DNA from: Castor canadensis
Lineage: Eukaryota; Chordata; Mammalia; Rodentia; Castoridae
Direction: 5' to 3'
NCBI RefSeq assembly: GCF_047511655.1
Contig: NC_133392.1
Span: forward strand, 20,474,001 to 20,538,000
DNA: 64,000 nucleotides
Part shown: piece after piece, positions 33,950 through 44,046 of the stretch
How positions within the stretch are numbered: the first letter of the stretch is position 1
How the letters are laid out: each line of letters starts with the position of its first letter
The notes under the pieces: generated by a model
The model's database searches: none
The model's input: only the letters and a program-made list of their open reading frames with translations
What the model was told of the DNA's origin: nothing
Translations under genes and position numbers: made by a program

Positions 33950-35435
33950 TTGGACAATGACTCAAAATGGCTGCTTAACGGCACACTCGACCCTAACATT
34001 CTCAGGGATCTCTATAACTTCTGTGAACGCACTGGAAAGTGGAAGGAGATTCCCTATGTCCGGGCCTTCTCTTACCTCCACTCTAAGCCTTCTCTCTGCA
34101 CCTCCTGCTCCCCTGCCCAAGTCCTTCTGGCCATAAAAACCCCAACTACCCTCCCTGACTCTGATGCTTTCCCTTCTTTCAACCCTGCTGATGAGCCTCC
34201 ACCTTATCAGACACGAGCCTCCGTTGTTCAGCAGCTGGCCCTCAGTGCTTCCCCTGTTGCTCCTTCTGCCCCTCCTCCCACTGCTCCTTCTGCCACTTCC
34301 CCTGCCCCTTCTCCCACCCCTTCCTCCACTCCTCCCTCTGCTTCCCTTTCCCTCCGCCCTCCTACCAACTCAGAACCACAGGATCCCCTGAGTCCCCCAC
34401 ACACTTGCTCTCATGGTCCCCCCAGGCAGCTGGTTTCCCTCTACCCCCTCCAAGAGCTGGCTGGTGCTGAGGGTATCATGTGAGCTATGTTCTCTTTTCT
34501 CTCACAGACCTGTCTCAAATTGAAAAATGCCTTGGTTCCTTCACCACTAACACTGACTCTCATATTAAAGAATTTCAATATTTGGCCCAATCTTATAGCC
34601 TCACCTGGCATGACATTTACACCATCTTCTCAATGCTCCTCCTGGAGGAGGGATGAAGGGCCTGGGATGCAGCTAAGACACATGCAGATGAGATTCACTG
34701 CACCACCCCTGCTCACCCTGTGGGAACATTGGCAGTTCTAGAGACAGAACCCCATTGGGACTATCAAACTAATGACACAACTCCAGAGACCAGATGGTCA
34801 CCTGCCTAGTGGCAGGGTTAAAGAGGGCTGCCCAAAAGGTTGTTAATTTTGATAAACTCAGAGAAGTTCAACAAGAGGAAAAGGAAAATCCAGCCAGTTT
34901 CTTGTCCCAACTCACAGAAGTGCTACGATTCCACACAAAAGTTGACCCTGAAACTCAGGATGGGACAATTATCCTTATGACCCACTTTATCTCCCAGTCA
35001 GCCCCAGATATAAGAAAAAAACTTAAAAGGCTGGAAAATGGCCCTAAGACTCCACAGGCTGAAACTCTAAATGTGGCTTTTAAAGGCTGTAATTACCAAG
35101 AAGAACAGCAAAGTGCTGATAAGGAGAGGAGAGATAAGGCCAAATTCCAGATGTTGGCCCAAGCCCTCTGGCAAAACCCCCCGGCTCCCAACTCACAAGG
35201 CCAGGGAAAATTCTGAACACCTCCCAGCTCATATTTTTGGTGTGGCCTTGAGGGACACTGGGCCCATGCCTGTCCTAAGATATGCTGCCCACCAGGACCA
35301 TGTCCTAAGTGCAAACAGGAGGGCCACTGGGTAAGGGAGTGCCCCTCCACCTCTCAGGGCAGGGCATCTAGACCCCCTCAACATTCCTCCTCCCTAACTG
35401 ATTTTCTAGGACTAGCAACCACAGCAGAAGACTGA
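33950..35435 (+). pseudogene. gag: ERV gag (matrix, capsid, nucleocapsid), broken
   Basis: Gag forms the virion core. It is spread over three frames. The matrix-like part (33950-34483) carries a PPPY late-domain motif at nt 34196-34207, followed by a long Pro/Ser-rich linker. The capsid N-terminal part (about 34508-34810) is in another frame, with stops at 34654-34656 and 34807-34809. The capsid C-terminal part (34794-35216) has the major homology region (F-X-L...DPET) and is followed by a TGA at 35214. The same frame then resumes with two zinc knuckles: the first lacks its first Cys (Tyr instead), the second keeps C-X2-C-X4-H-X4-C. The frame ends at TGA 35433-35435. The start codon is not identifiable. 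Confidence 0.9.
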
Positions 35436-36023
35436 CGGAGCCCAGGACTCCCAGGCCTGACGACCATAACTTCACAGGAGCCCAGGGTAATGGCCATGAT
35501 TGATGGTAAGCCTATCTCTCTCCTCATAGACACCAGTGCCACTTTTTCTGCCTTGCTGGAGTTCTGGGGACCTACCAAGCCTTCTTCAACCTCCATAGTT
35601 GGGGTGGAGGGAACCCCCACCCAGCCTTTAATGACCTTTCCCTTAACTTGCATACTGGGAGATACCCTCTTTACCTATTCCTTCCTAGTACTACCTAATT
35701 GTCCCACTCCACTCTTAGGTAGAGACATTTTTAACAAAATTTCAGGCCACTCTCACCTTACACCCATTTCCATCAAGGCCATGACCCATCAACCCCTCAT
35801 CTCCATCCTCACAGTCCCTCCTCACCATCATAGGTGTCTTGCTTCTACAAGCTTCTCCCAACTCCTTGCCCTTACGGCAACATTGGTGGACCCAATTGTA
35901 TGGGATCTCAAAAACCCCTCTGTTGCCTCATATCATGAGCCAGATGTCATCACTCTCAAAGAGCCTTCTACTTTCCCAAACCAATCTCAATATCACATCT
36001 CTCTAACCCACCTACGGGATTAA
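35436..36023 (+). pseudogene. pro: ERV protease (retropepsin), damaged active site
   Basis: This frame is in register with the end of gag, separated only by the TGA at 35433-35435. That fits the gammaretroviral strategy of gag-pro-pol expression by stop-codon readthrough. The retropepsin active-site triad reads D-T-S-A (35529-35540) instead of D-T-G-A. The C-terminal L-L-G-R-D helix motif is kept. The frame stops at 36021-36023, just before the reverse transcriptase, through local frameshifts. Confidence 0.88.
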
Positions 36024-36058
36024 AGCCTATCATCTCGGAGCTTTGCTAAGGGCCTGCT

Positions 36059-37700
36059 TTGCCCAACCCACTCCCCCATAACACTCCTATTCTGCCTGTA
36101 AAAAAGCCCAATGGGTCTTACTGGCAGGTGCAGGACCTCTGCTTAATCAACATGGCAGTGACTCCTATACACCTGGTGGTACACAACCCCTACCCTCTCC
36201 TGTCTCTCATCCCTGGTACCACCACCCATTTCACAGTCCTGGACCTAAAAGGTGCTTTCTTCACTATCTCTGTCCACCCACAATCCCAAAACCTCTTTGC
36301 CTTCACCTGGACTGATCCAGATTCTCATACTTCCCAACAACTGACCTGGACTGTTCTGCCTCAGGGGTTCCGGGACAGTCCCCAACTCTTTGGCCAAGCT
36401 CTGGCTAGGGATCTCCTTACCCTCCATCTCTCCCCGAGTAAACTCCTCCAGTATGTAGATGATCTGCTCTGCAGCCCCTCGCTTGAGGATAGCCAACAAC
36501 ACACTGCCCTCCTGCTTAATTTTCTGGGAAAAAAGGGATACTGGGTGTCCCCTAACAAGGCTCAACTGTCTCTCACCCAGGTGACTTACCTGGGCCTGTG
36601 TATCTCCCCTACCCATAGGGCCATCACCACAGATCATAAAGCCTTATTAGTCTCTCTCCCTATCCCCACCACCAAGGCTGAAATTCTCTCCTTTCTTGGC
36701 CTGGTGGGCTACCTCAGGGCCTGGATACCTAACTTCAGTCTAATGGCCAAACCTCTATATGAGGCATCCAGGGGCCCCATCCAAGAGACCCTGGACCCCT
36801 CTCAGCCTGTGTCGGGCCATTTCAAATCCCTCTTGCAAGCCCTGGTACAAGCCCTGGCACTGCACCTGCTGGACTTCACTCATCCTTTTTTCCTTCATGT
36901 CTCTGAGAGGCAAGGGTTTGCCCTAGGAGTTTTAGGACACAACATAGGGCCCTCCTTTGCTCCAGTAGCATACCTCTCCAAACAGTTAGACCCTACAACC
37001 AGGGAGTGGGCCCCATGCCTCAGGGCCCTGGCAGCTGCTTCTCTCCTAATTCAAGAAAGTGAAAAGCTCACCTTTGGGTCCCCCCTTACTGTTTGCTCCT
37101 CTCATAGCCTCTTGGAGCTCCTTACACTTCATGTCCCTCTCTTGTATCCTGTCCCTCCAGGTGGCCTTGGTTGAGGACACCACACTGTCTTTCGTCTCGT
37201 GTCCTTCACTTAACCTGGCCACCCTTCTTCCTCTCTCCCCAACACCCCTGATTCACTCCTGCCCTGATACCCTGGAAAAGTTCTTCCCTTGCTCAGATCA
37301 CATACAAGAAGGTGCTCTTCCTCAGGCTGACTATACTTGGTTTATTGATGGCAGCTCCTTTATTCACAGTGGACAACAAAGAGCAGGATATGCTATTGTC
37401 TCTAATTCTACTGTCATTGAGGCATATCCCCTTGCTTTAGTTCAGCCCAAAAGGCTGAACTAACTGCCCTGGCTAGAGCTCTAACCCTGGCAAAAAACAA
37501 AACTATTAATATTTTACACTGACTCTAAATATGCCTTTCATACTTTGTCTCATTCTGCAATCTGGAAGGAAAGGGGACTCCTAACTACAAAAGGAACCCC
37601 CATCATTAATACTGCCTTAATAACCCAGGTCCTAGAAGCCTTGCACCCCCCTTCCCAAATAGGCATCACCCATTGTAAAGTTCATCAGACTGATTCCTCT
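36059..37700 (+). pseudogene. pol: ERV reverse transcriptase and RNase H, frameshifted
   Basis: The polymerase domain is open for 371 codons in frame 2 (to 37174). It includes 'VLDLKGAFF' (first catalytic Asp), 'LPQGFRDSPQLF' and the YVDD catalytic box at nt 36452-36463, followed by thumb and connection regions. After about 37170 the RNase H begins in a different frame, with 'WFIDGSSF' carrying its first catalytic Asp. A further frame change near 37450 and later stops disrupt the remainder. The residues seen in the polymerase palm look intact, but the gene as a whole is not. Confidence 0.93.
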
Positions 37701-38899
37701 ATTGTTACCAAAGGAAACAACTGAGCAGATACAGAGGCAAAATGAGCAGCCCTCCAATCTGCACCCTAGACCATGTACCCCCTTACCCCAGCCTCCCTTC
37801 CCCCTCTCACTAAGCTTTCACTCCCCTCTTCTCTTTATTTACATATGCTTTTTCATCCTAATCTTCATGCTGTCTACACCTTTCTCCACCAATCCCTTTC
37901 CCTATCAACAGAAGACATACAATACCTTAAACAGATCACCCAGTCTTACTCGATCTGTCAGCATACAAATCCTAACTCCAATGTTAGGCCCCCTCCCTTT
38001 CCCATGCACCAAGCCAGAGGATGCCTCCTTGCCATGGACTGGCAGGTGGATTTTACCCACATGCCCCAGTAAAGAAAATCAAATACCTCCTGGTACTGGT
38101 CGATACCTTCACAGGATGGGTGGAAACCTTCCCCACAACTAATAAAAGGGCCTCCACAGTAGCAACAATCCTGGTCACAGATATCATCCCATGGTTTGGC
38201 CTCCTGGCCTCCATTCAGTCAGACAATGGGCCCGAGTTTGTTTCCTCTATTTCCCAAAAACTGGCACAAGCCTTAAACATCCACCGGAGATTTCATATCT
38301 CCTATCATCCCCAATCCTCAGGCAAGGTTGAGCATGCCAATCGCACACTCAAAAATGCTCTCACCAAACTCTCTCTCAAACTCCATCTAGTCTGGACAAA
38401 TCTCCTGCCCTTAGCCCTTCTCCGCCTCTGGGCTCTCCCAAAGAGACCACTTATGCTCAGCCCCTTTGAGCTCCTGTATGGCTGTCCACTTCTTCCTATC
38501 ATGGTTCAGCCACAACCCCCTAACATTTCCCCCATTCTCCTCAATCTTCTCCTCATTTTTCTTCTCTCTCTCCTTTGGTCTCATGCTCATGATCAGTTGC
38601 CACAGCCCTCTGACACCACCAAAATAACTCCTACCCTCCAAATGGGAGATCTGGTTTATCTGAAAAGTACAACCACACCTGGCCACCTGAAAGAAAAGTG
38701 GAGAGAAAAATGGAAAGGCCCATTTAAGGTCATCCTCACCACACCCACGGCTGCTAAGCTAGCAGGATTTCCCTCCTGGGTACATGTTCAAAGTCTAAAA
38801 CTGGCAGCCCCACAAAAGACTTACCAATCTCTTCTTACAGGACCAACAAAAATAAAGATCTCCTGCTTCCCCAGGATCCCAGAAGATGGATCCCAGAAG
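37701..38899 (+). pseudogene. pol: ERV integrase, frameshifted
   Basis: The N-terminal zinc-binding region (37773-38060) is in frame 0. The catalytic core and C-terminal part run in frame 2 from 38021. The three acidic active-site residues are present: D at 38102-38104, D at 38222-38224 and E at 38330-38332, giving the D-X35-E spacing. A GPF/KVIL-type C-terminal SH3-like segment lies near 38720-38760. The frame continues without a stop into the env start region owing to a 14-bp tandem duplication at 38876-38903. Confidence 0.92.
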
Positions 38900-41048
38900 A
38901 TGGAGACACACCCACGGAGACTCCCAGGGTGCCTGGGGACCTGGTATCTCGCCTACTCACTGTTTATACTTCTCCTCTCTCATTCTTTCCTGTCAGTGCC
39001 TGCCCACACTTTTACTCTTTCATATATACACTCTACTGTGAGGTTTTAGACTTCCTACCTCCCAATACGATCAGCCTCCCTCCTTTCTCATACCTCTTTT
39101 ACCCTTGCTTTATAAGTTGGATATCCAATCTGCATCTCCAGGGTACTCTCTCAGACTTTACTCCTGAAGAAATCTACTCATTTTCCAACTTACTCTTTGC
39201 CTTACTGTAAACCACTCCACCTATGCTTTCACTCCATCCCTTCTTATGGGTGATTATTATCCTCATTCCCCTTGTTTTAAGCATGGGCTTATGGATAACT
39301 TCTCCACCTGGATGGAGCTGGCTCAACCACATGGTGCTCTGCCTTGGGTATCTTGCCCTCTGTGGCCTATTTCTTGTACTTTCCTTATTCTTATAAACTG
39401 GATCTTTATTACCCTCCTGGTCAGTTCCCTATCTCCATCATATCTCTGGAGGTTCAAGATCAGGGAAACCTATAAACCAGGCCTCAACCAGGCTACACAT
39501 CACGTGGGCTCTGGGGACTCTTCCCCCTACGGGGTGTAATCGGGCTGTCACCGTCTTGTTTACACCTAAGTCCATTGTACCACATCCTGTGGGGATGTAC
39601 ATCAACCTCCCTTATATCTGCTTCCTCTTTGATCAAACCCAACCATATTTTAAAAAGGTTGCTAAATGGTCAGAGGAATATGGACGCTGCCCATATTGGA
39701 GCTGCAGAAAACATTGGATCTCAGAAAAGCGTCCAACAAGTAATACAGTAGGTGCCCATTATAATGACTCAGGTTTCTTCCTCTACATCCTCGATCCCTG
39801 GCACCAGTGTTGGCAGGACAGGGTCAAAGGCTCCATGTACTACTCAGGTACTAGTTTACGACCCTCAGGAACCCTCTTTATAGCTAGAGAATGGGTTATG
39901 GCTCCCCAATCACAGATAGAACTCTCCTCAAACATTTTAAAAGCTGAGCAGACATTCCAGGACCAACTCCGCAAGGGGCCTACTCAAACAACTCTATCAT
40001 CCTGGATCCAAATTATAGAAACCTCTATACAGTTTCTTATCTCCACCAGTTCCATAAACACTACCCATTGTTTCTTGTGTGCCTCCCTCCAGCGCCCCCT
40101 GCTGGTGGCAGTACCCATCAACCTCTCTATCCCTGCCCCCATCTCTATGTCCCAAATCTCTAAATGCTGCCCCCCTTTGACTTCTATACCTCTGTGGGAA
40201 CCTGACCCAGACCAATACTCACTTCCCTCCTACACCTGCTATCACACCTCTGTCCACTCCTCTTCCGGAGCTAGTTCAAGTTCTGTCCCTCTAATGTCTC
40301 TATAACTACACAAACCTTCCCACCCTCTGGACTACACCTCTGGTGCAACGGCTCCTTACACACCTGTACAAATGCCTCTACTCCAGGCCCCGGCCTTTCA
40401 GTAATAACAGTTCCCCAACTTACTGTCTATGGAAAGGCTGAATTCTTCTGGTTATACTCTCCCAGACAACCACAAGCCGCCTTCCTGCCCATTATGGTTG
40501 GGATTAGCCTAGTCTCCTCCATCGCTGCCACTGGGTTTGCAGGTGGGGCCCTGGGCCATAGTGTCATCTCTGCAAAAGATTTTGAGGAGCGCCTACAGGT
40601 CACCCTTGACTCAACCTCAGTTTCTCTAGCCTCCCTTCAGCGACAACTCACCTCATTAGCTCAGGTTGCCTTACAAAACCGCAGAGCCCTAGATCTCTTA
40701 ACCGCTGAGAAAGGAGGCACCTGCCTTTTCCTCCAAGAGGAATGTTTTTACTACATTTATGAGTCAGGCCTAGTAGAACAAAATATTAATACCCTGTCTC
40801 GCTTAAGCGAAGAAATCCAACTTTGCAGGACTAAAAACTCCCTTGTCCTAGACTGGACTCAATCTCCTTTGCTCTCTTGGCTACTGCCTTTCCTAGCATC
40901 CCTTATTGTTGTCTTTATCCTCCTGAGCTTTCTCCCCTGCATTGTAAAAACTTTACAGAATTTTTTACTAGATTGCATATCTGCAGCCACCAACCAAAGA
41001 TTCAATCAACTCCTCCTCCAAGGATATCAACCTCTCTGGGGCCACTGA
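38900..41048 (+). pseudogene. env: ERV envelope (surface and transmembrane), broken
   Basis: A probable start is the ATG at 38900, which opens a basic then hydrophobic signal-peptide-like segment. The frame stops at 39047-39049. Surface-subunit sequence continues in frame 1 (about 39500-40305), with a C-F-L-C motif (40069-40080) in the place of the gammaretroviral CXXC motif. From 40275 to the stop at 41046-41048 a third frame is open for about 257 codons. It covers the end of the surface subunit, a degraded cleavage site with no dibasic motif, the fusion peptide, the conserved immunosuppressive-type heptad region, C-X6-C, and a membrane anchor near 40880-40945. The last Cys expected in C-X6-C-C is Phe. 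It is not functional as a whole. Confidence 0.92.
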
Positions 41049-41199
41049 GGGGACCCCCCACACTAACCCCTATGGAGACACCAAACCCTAAGGACCCCAC
41101 CTGAGAACATGTGCCACTCCCCGCCAGCTGGAAGCAGCCAGAGGATCAAACTGTGCCCCAAGACCCTACCCTTTTCCTCTCCCTCTCTCTTTAATAATC

Positions 41200-41213
41200 A
41201 AAAAATGGGGGAA
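41200..41213 (+). promoter_or_regulatory. Polypurine tract
   Basis: AAAAAATGGGGGAA directly precedes the 3' LTR, as expected for the primer of plus-strand synthesis. One T interrupts the purines. Confidence 0.85.
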
Positions 41214-41570
41214 TGATAAGAACTGCCCCTTGCCACCATTCTGCAGCCTGAGCCGCAGCTGATTTCATCACTTGCAGAACAAAGCCCACTGTTCCTTATC
41301 TCCCACCACCTTCCTTTGCCCGCCCCTAGACCTTGCTTCAGCAGTTGGTCTCATCCCTTACAGAACAAAGCCCCACTGTCCTTATCTCCTGCCACCTCTC
41401 TTTGTCTCTCCCTAGCCCTTGCTTTCTCCCAAATGCTACTTAAGGCCAGACCCGCCGAGAGAAGCTGCTACACCATTTTTCTCGGCCAGCCAGCCTGCTT
41501 ATTAAACTTTTGAACATGAGATACCTCTCATGAGCCTCCTTTGTGTGTGCTGTGCAGCGTTTTCCTAACA
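41214..41570 (+). repeat. 3' LTR of the endogenous retrovirus
   Basis: A 357-bp LTR beginning TGATAAGAACTG and ending TTTCCTAACA, like the 5' copy. It contains the same 86-bp U3 duplication and ATTAAA at 41501-41506. It differs from the 5' LTR mainly by transitions, several at former CpG sites. Confidence 0.95.
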
Positions 41571-41605
41571 AATGCTACCTAAATAGTCTATTCGGTGACC
41601 TTTGT
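41571..41605 (+). mobile_element. Tigger-like relic, right part, with right TSD copy
   Basis: The first five bases (AATGC) are the right target duplication. The following 'tacctaaatag' continues the Tigger-type wording interrupted at 32862. Confidence 0.55.
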
Positions 41606-42167
41606 AACTTTCCTAAATCATCAAGACATTACAAGGACAGTCCCCTCCTTTACCTCTGTACAATGTTAGGCTCCCAGGGCATCTGACAGTCCTAGAAAAA
41701 TTGTATGCTATGCCACTTCCAGCACTCTCATGTCCCCTCCTTTCATTTTTTTTCCTCTCTAGTGCTTGCCACCACTGAGTATGTGTTATTGTCAGTCTTT
41801 CCCCGTTAGAAAGTAAACTTCACAGAATCAAGAGCACCCTTGATTTGTACTCTGCTCTATCATCGCCTCCTAAAATGGGGCCCAACACACAGAAGAACTA
41901 AGATAATTTTGCTAAAAATATGAATAAGTTCAGAATTTATCTAGAATTGGTGCCTTAATCCTGCTTATCCTCATTTTTTTAGGTTCTCAAAGTCAAAAAT
42001 TGTTAATCTTACCCATTCTAAGACTACATGGTATCACTTAGACTGCACAAAAGATCTGCTTAGATTTTTTTGATGAGAGTATTTCTCATACTCTACCCTG
42101 TAACACAAAGACTGGAGATGTGAGTTGAAGAAGTGTACATCTTAGCTAAAGCATAGGTTACCATCAG
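41606..42167. other. Intergenic, no gene seen
   Basis: Unique sequence between the ERV flank and an ID SINE. Nothing is recognised in it. Confidence 0.45.
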
Positions 42168-42272
42168 GGATGGGATATAGTTCAGTGGTAGAGTGCTTGC
42201 CTAGCATGCACAAGGCCCTGGGTTCAATCCCCACCCCCAAAAAAGAAAAGACAAAAAAAAAAAAAAAAAAAG
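42168..42272 (+). repeat. ID SINE (BC1-like)
   Basis: 'gatatagttcagtggtagag', 'cttgcctagcatgcacaagg', 'ccctgggttcaatccccacc' with an A-rich tail. It is well preserved. Confidence 0.94.
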
Positions 42273-42921
42273 GTGTAGGCTACCTTTAGTTGAAGCTGGA
42301 AGAAAAGAATCTCCAAGTTCAATATCCACCAGGCGTTCTGCCACTAGGTCAGGGCTCAGTTATCTTTGACTCCTCTGTAATGTTGCTGAGAATAGTGGAT
42401 GGCATGTATTAGGTGCTTTAAAAAATACTGCCTGATACAATCATTCCCATGTACTCTGTTCTGGCAGTTTAACTTTGCAAAGAGACAGTTGTTTCTCCAA
42501 CTCTGAACATTTCAATTTGGAGAGCCTGAGCTTCTTGGAGAAGGGAAAAGTCCAGAGTATTGTGAACTGTGTATGTTGCCTGCATGTTCATTTTGCATTA
42601 AATGAAAGTGAGCACCTCTACCTACTGGGAACTGTGCTAAACCCTGGGAATGTACAACAAGAACTGGAACAGACCATGCCATCAGAGAGCTTGCCATTGT
42701 GGGAGGCTGGCACAGACAATACTTAACATGGTTGGGAGGGCAGGAGAGGCTTCTTTATGGGAGGGACATTTCACTTAGCCAAGTGAAGAGTGTGTTGGGG
42801 CAGAAGTGGTGGTGTGGGTTCATTCTGAGGCAACAGGATATGCAAAAATTCTGAGGCACAAAGGAAGATGAAGCTAGAACCCAGAGAGGATGTATGGTTA
42901 GATGGAGGGTTGGACAGGTTA
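42273..42921. other. Intergenic; L2-like relic at 42600-42900
   Basis: No gene is seen. The wording at 42600-42900 ('gaactgtgctaaaccctggg', 'gatatgcaaaaattctgagg') resembles ancient L2-type repeats. Confidence 0.45.
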
Positions 42922-42926
42922 AGATT

Positions 42927-43458
42927 TGCTATAGTTTGGATGACTGTCCCCCAAGGGTTTGTGAGTAAAAGTTTGGCCTCTAGGATGGTGAAATTGGGAG
43001 GTGCTGGTAACTTTTTTTTTGACAGTGCTAGGATTTGAATTCAGGGCCTCCTAATTGCTAAGCAGGTACTCTATCACTTGAGCCATACCCCAGCCCTTAT
43101 GCTGACCTTTAAAATGTGATGTCTAGTGGAAAATCCTTAGGTCATTGGGATGTGCCCTCAAAAGGGATTGTGGGGGCCTAGTCTCTCTCTCTGTCTCTCT
43201 CCTCTTTTCTCCTCCTCCTTTTCCCCCTCCTTGTCCTCCTCCTCCTTTTCCTTCTGTCTTTGCCTAAGATGTGACCATTGGCTATGATTTGCACTCTTGC
43301 CATGAAGTGCTTCCCTCACCAGAGGCCCAATCCCAGGGGCCACCCAATCTTTAACCTGAACCTCCAGAAGCATGAGCCAAAAAAGAACACTTCTCTTTAT
43401 TTGCTGAGTATCCTGTGTCAGGCATTTTGTTATAGTGATGGAAACCTGACTAATAGCA
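42927..43458 (+). mobile_element. MaLR solo LTR with target duplication
   Basis: The LTR begins TGCTATAGTTTGGATG and ends CTAATAGCA. It is flanked by the 5-bp direct repeat AGATT (42922-42926 and 43459-43463), so it is a solo LTR with its target duplication preserved. An antisense ID SINE (43010-43098) and a pyrimidine-only expansion (43180-43262) lengthen it. Confidence 0.82.
43010..43098 (-). repeat. ID-like SINE, antisense, inside the MaLR LTR
   Basis: 'atttgaattcagggcctcct', 'tatcacttgagccatacccc' and a T-run at the tail side mark a nested younger insertion. Confidence 0.9.
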
Positions 43459-43489
43459 AGATTTTTGACTTTTAAATTCTGGTTCTAGT

Positions 43490-44046
43490 TTTATTTAGTT
43501 GTATATATTTAAGGCATACAACAAGATGTTTTGTTATGCTTATACATAGGGAAGTGGGTACTATAGTTAAATTAACACGTCCATTAGCTTATCTTGTTAC
43601 CCCTTATTTTGTTGTGTATGTGTGGTAAAAACACCTGAAACCTACTCTTCCAGCAAATTTCCAGTACATATTAACTATGGTACTCAAGACTTCATCAGAT
43701 AGCTAGACCTAATTCATCCTACGTATTTGTAATTCAGTACCTTTTGATTCGTATTTCCCCATTTCTCCCCACTTCCTACTCCTGGTAACCACTATTTTAT
43801 TCTCTGTTTCTACACATCTGACTTTTTTTTAGATTCCACATATATGTGAGATTATGCAGTATTTTTCTTTCTATGTCTGGCTTATTTCACTTAGTGAAAT
43901 GCCTTCCAAGTTTATCCATATTGCAGCAAATGGCAAAAATCTCCTTTTTAAAGGCTGGATAATATTCCATCATACTTGTATATATAATACCACAATTTCT
44001 TCTTCCATTCATCTGTCAACAGACCCTTAGTTTGTTTCCCTATCTT
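43490..44046 (-). mobile_element. Old L1 3' region, antisense
   Basis: 'tatatttaaggcatacaaca', 'cctggtaaccactattttat', 'atatgtgagattatgcagta' and 'ggataatattccatcatact' are antisense landmarks of an L1M-type element. There is no usable frame. Confidence 0.82.

Larger units (their letters stand above)
32863..41570 (+). mobile_element. Endogenous retrovirus, class I, ERV-F/H-like
   Basis: An 8.7-kb provirus with both LTRs, primer-binding site, leader, gag, pro, pol, env and polypurine tract in canonical order. The flanking 5-bp direct repeat AATGC (32858-32862 and 41571-41575) is the target duplication. The primer-binding site matches tRNA-Phe, and the reverse transcriptase and transmembrane sequences are gammaretrovirus-like. 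This places it near the ERV-F/H group, a judgement from motifs and not from phylogeny. The LTRs differ by roughly 26 of 357 positions by my hand count. All genes carry stops and frameshifts, so it is a defective fossil. Confidence 0.95.

Noticed and set aside
36245..36637. 130-codon minus-strand frame in pol
   Set aside because: Shadow of the reverse transcriptase frame.
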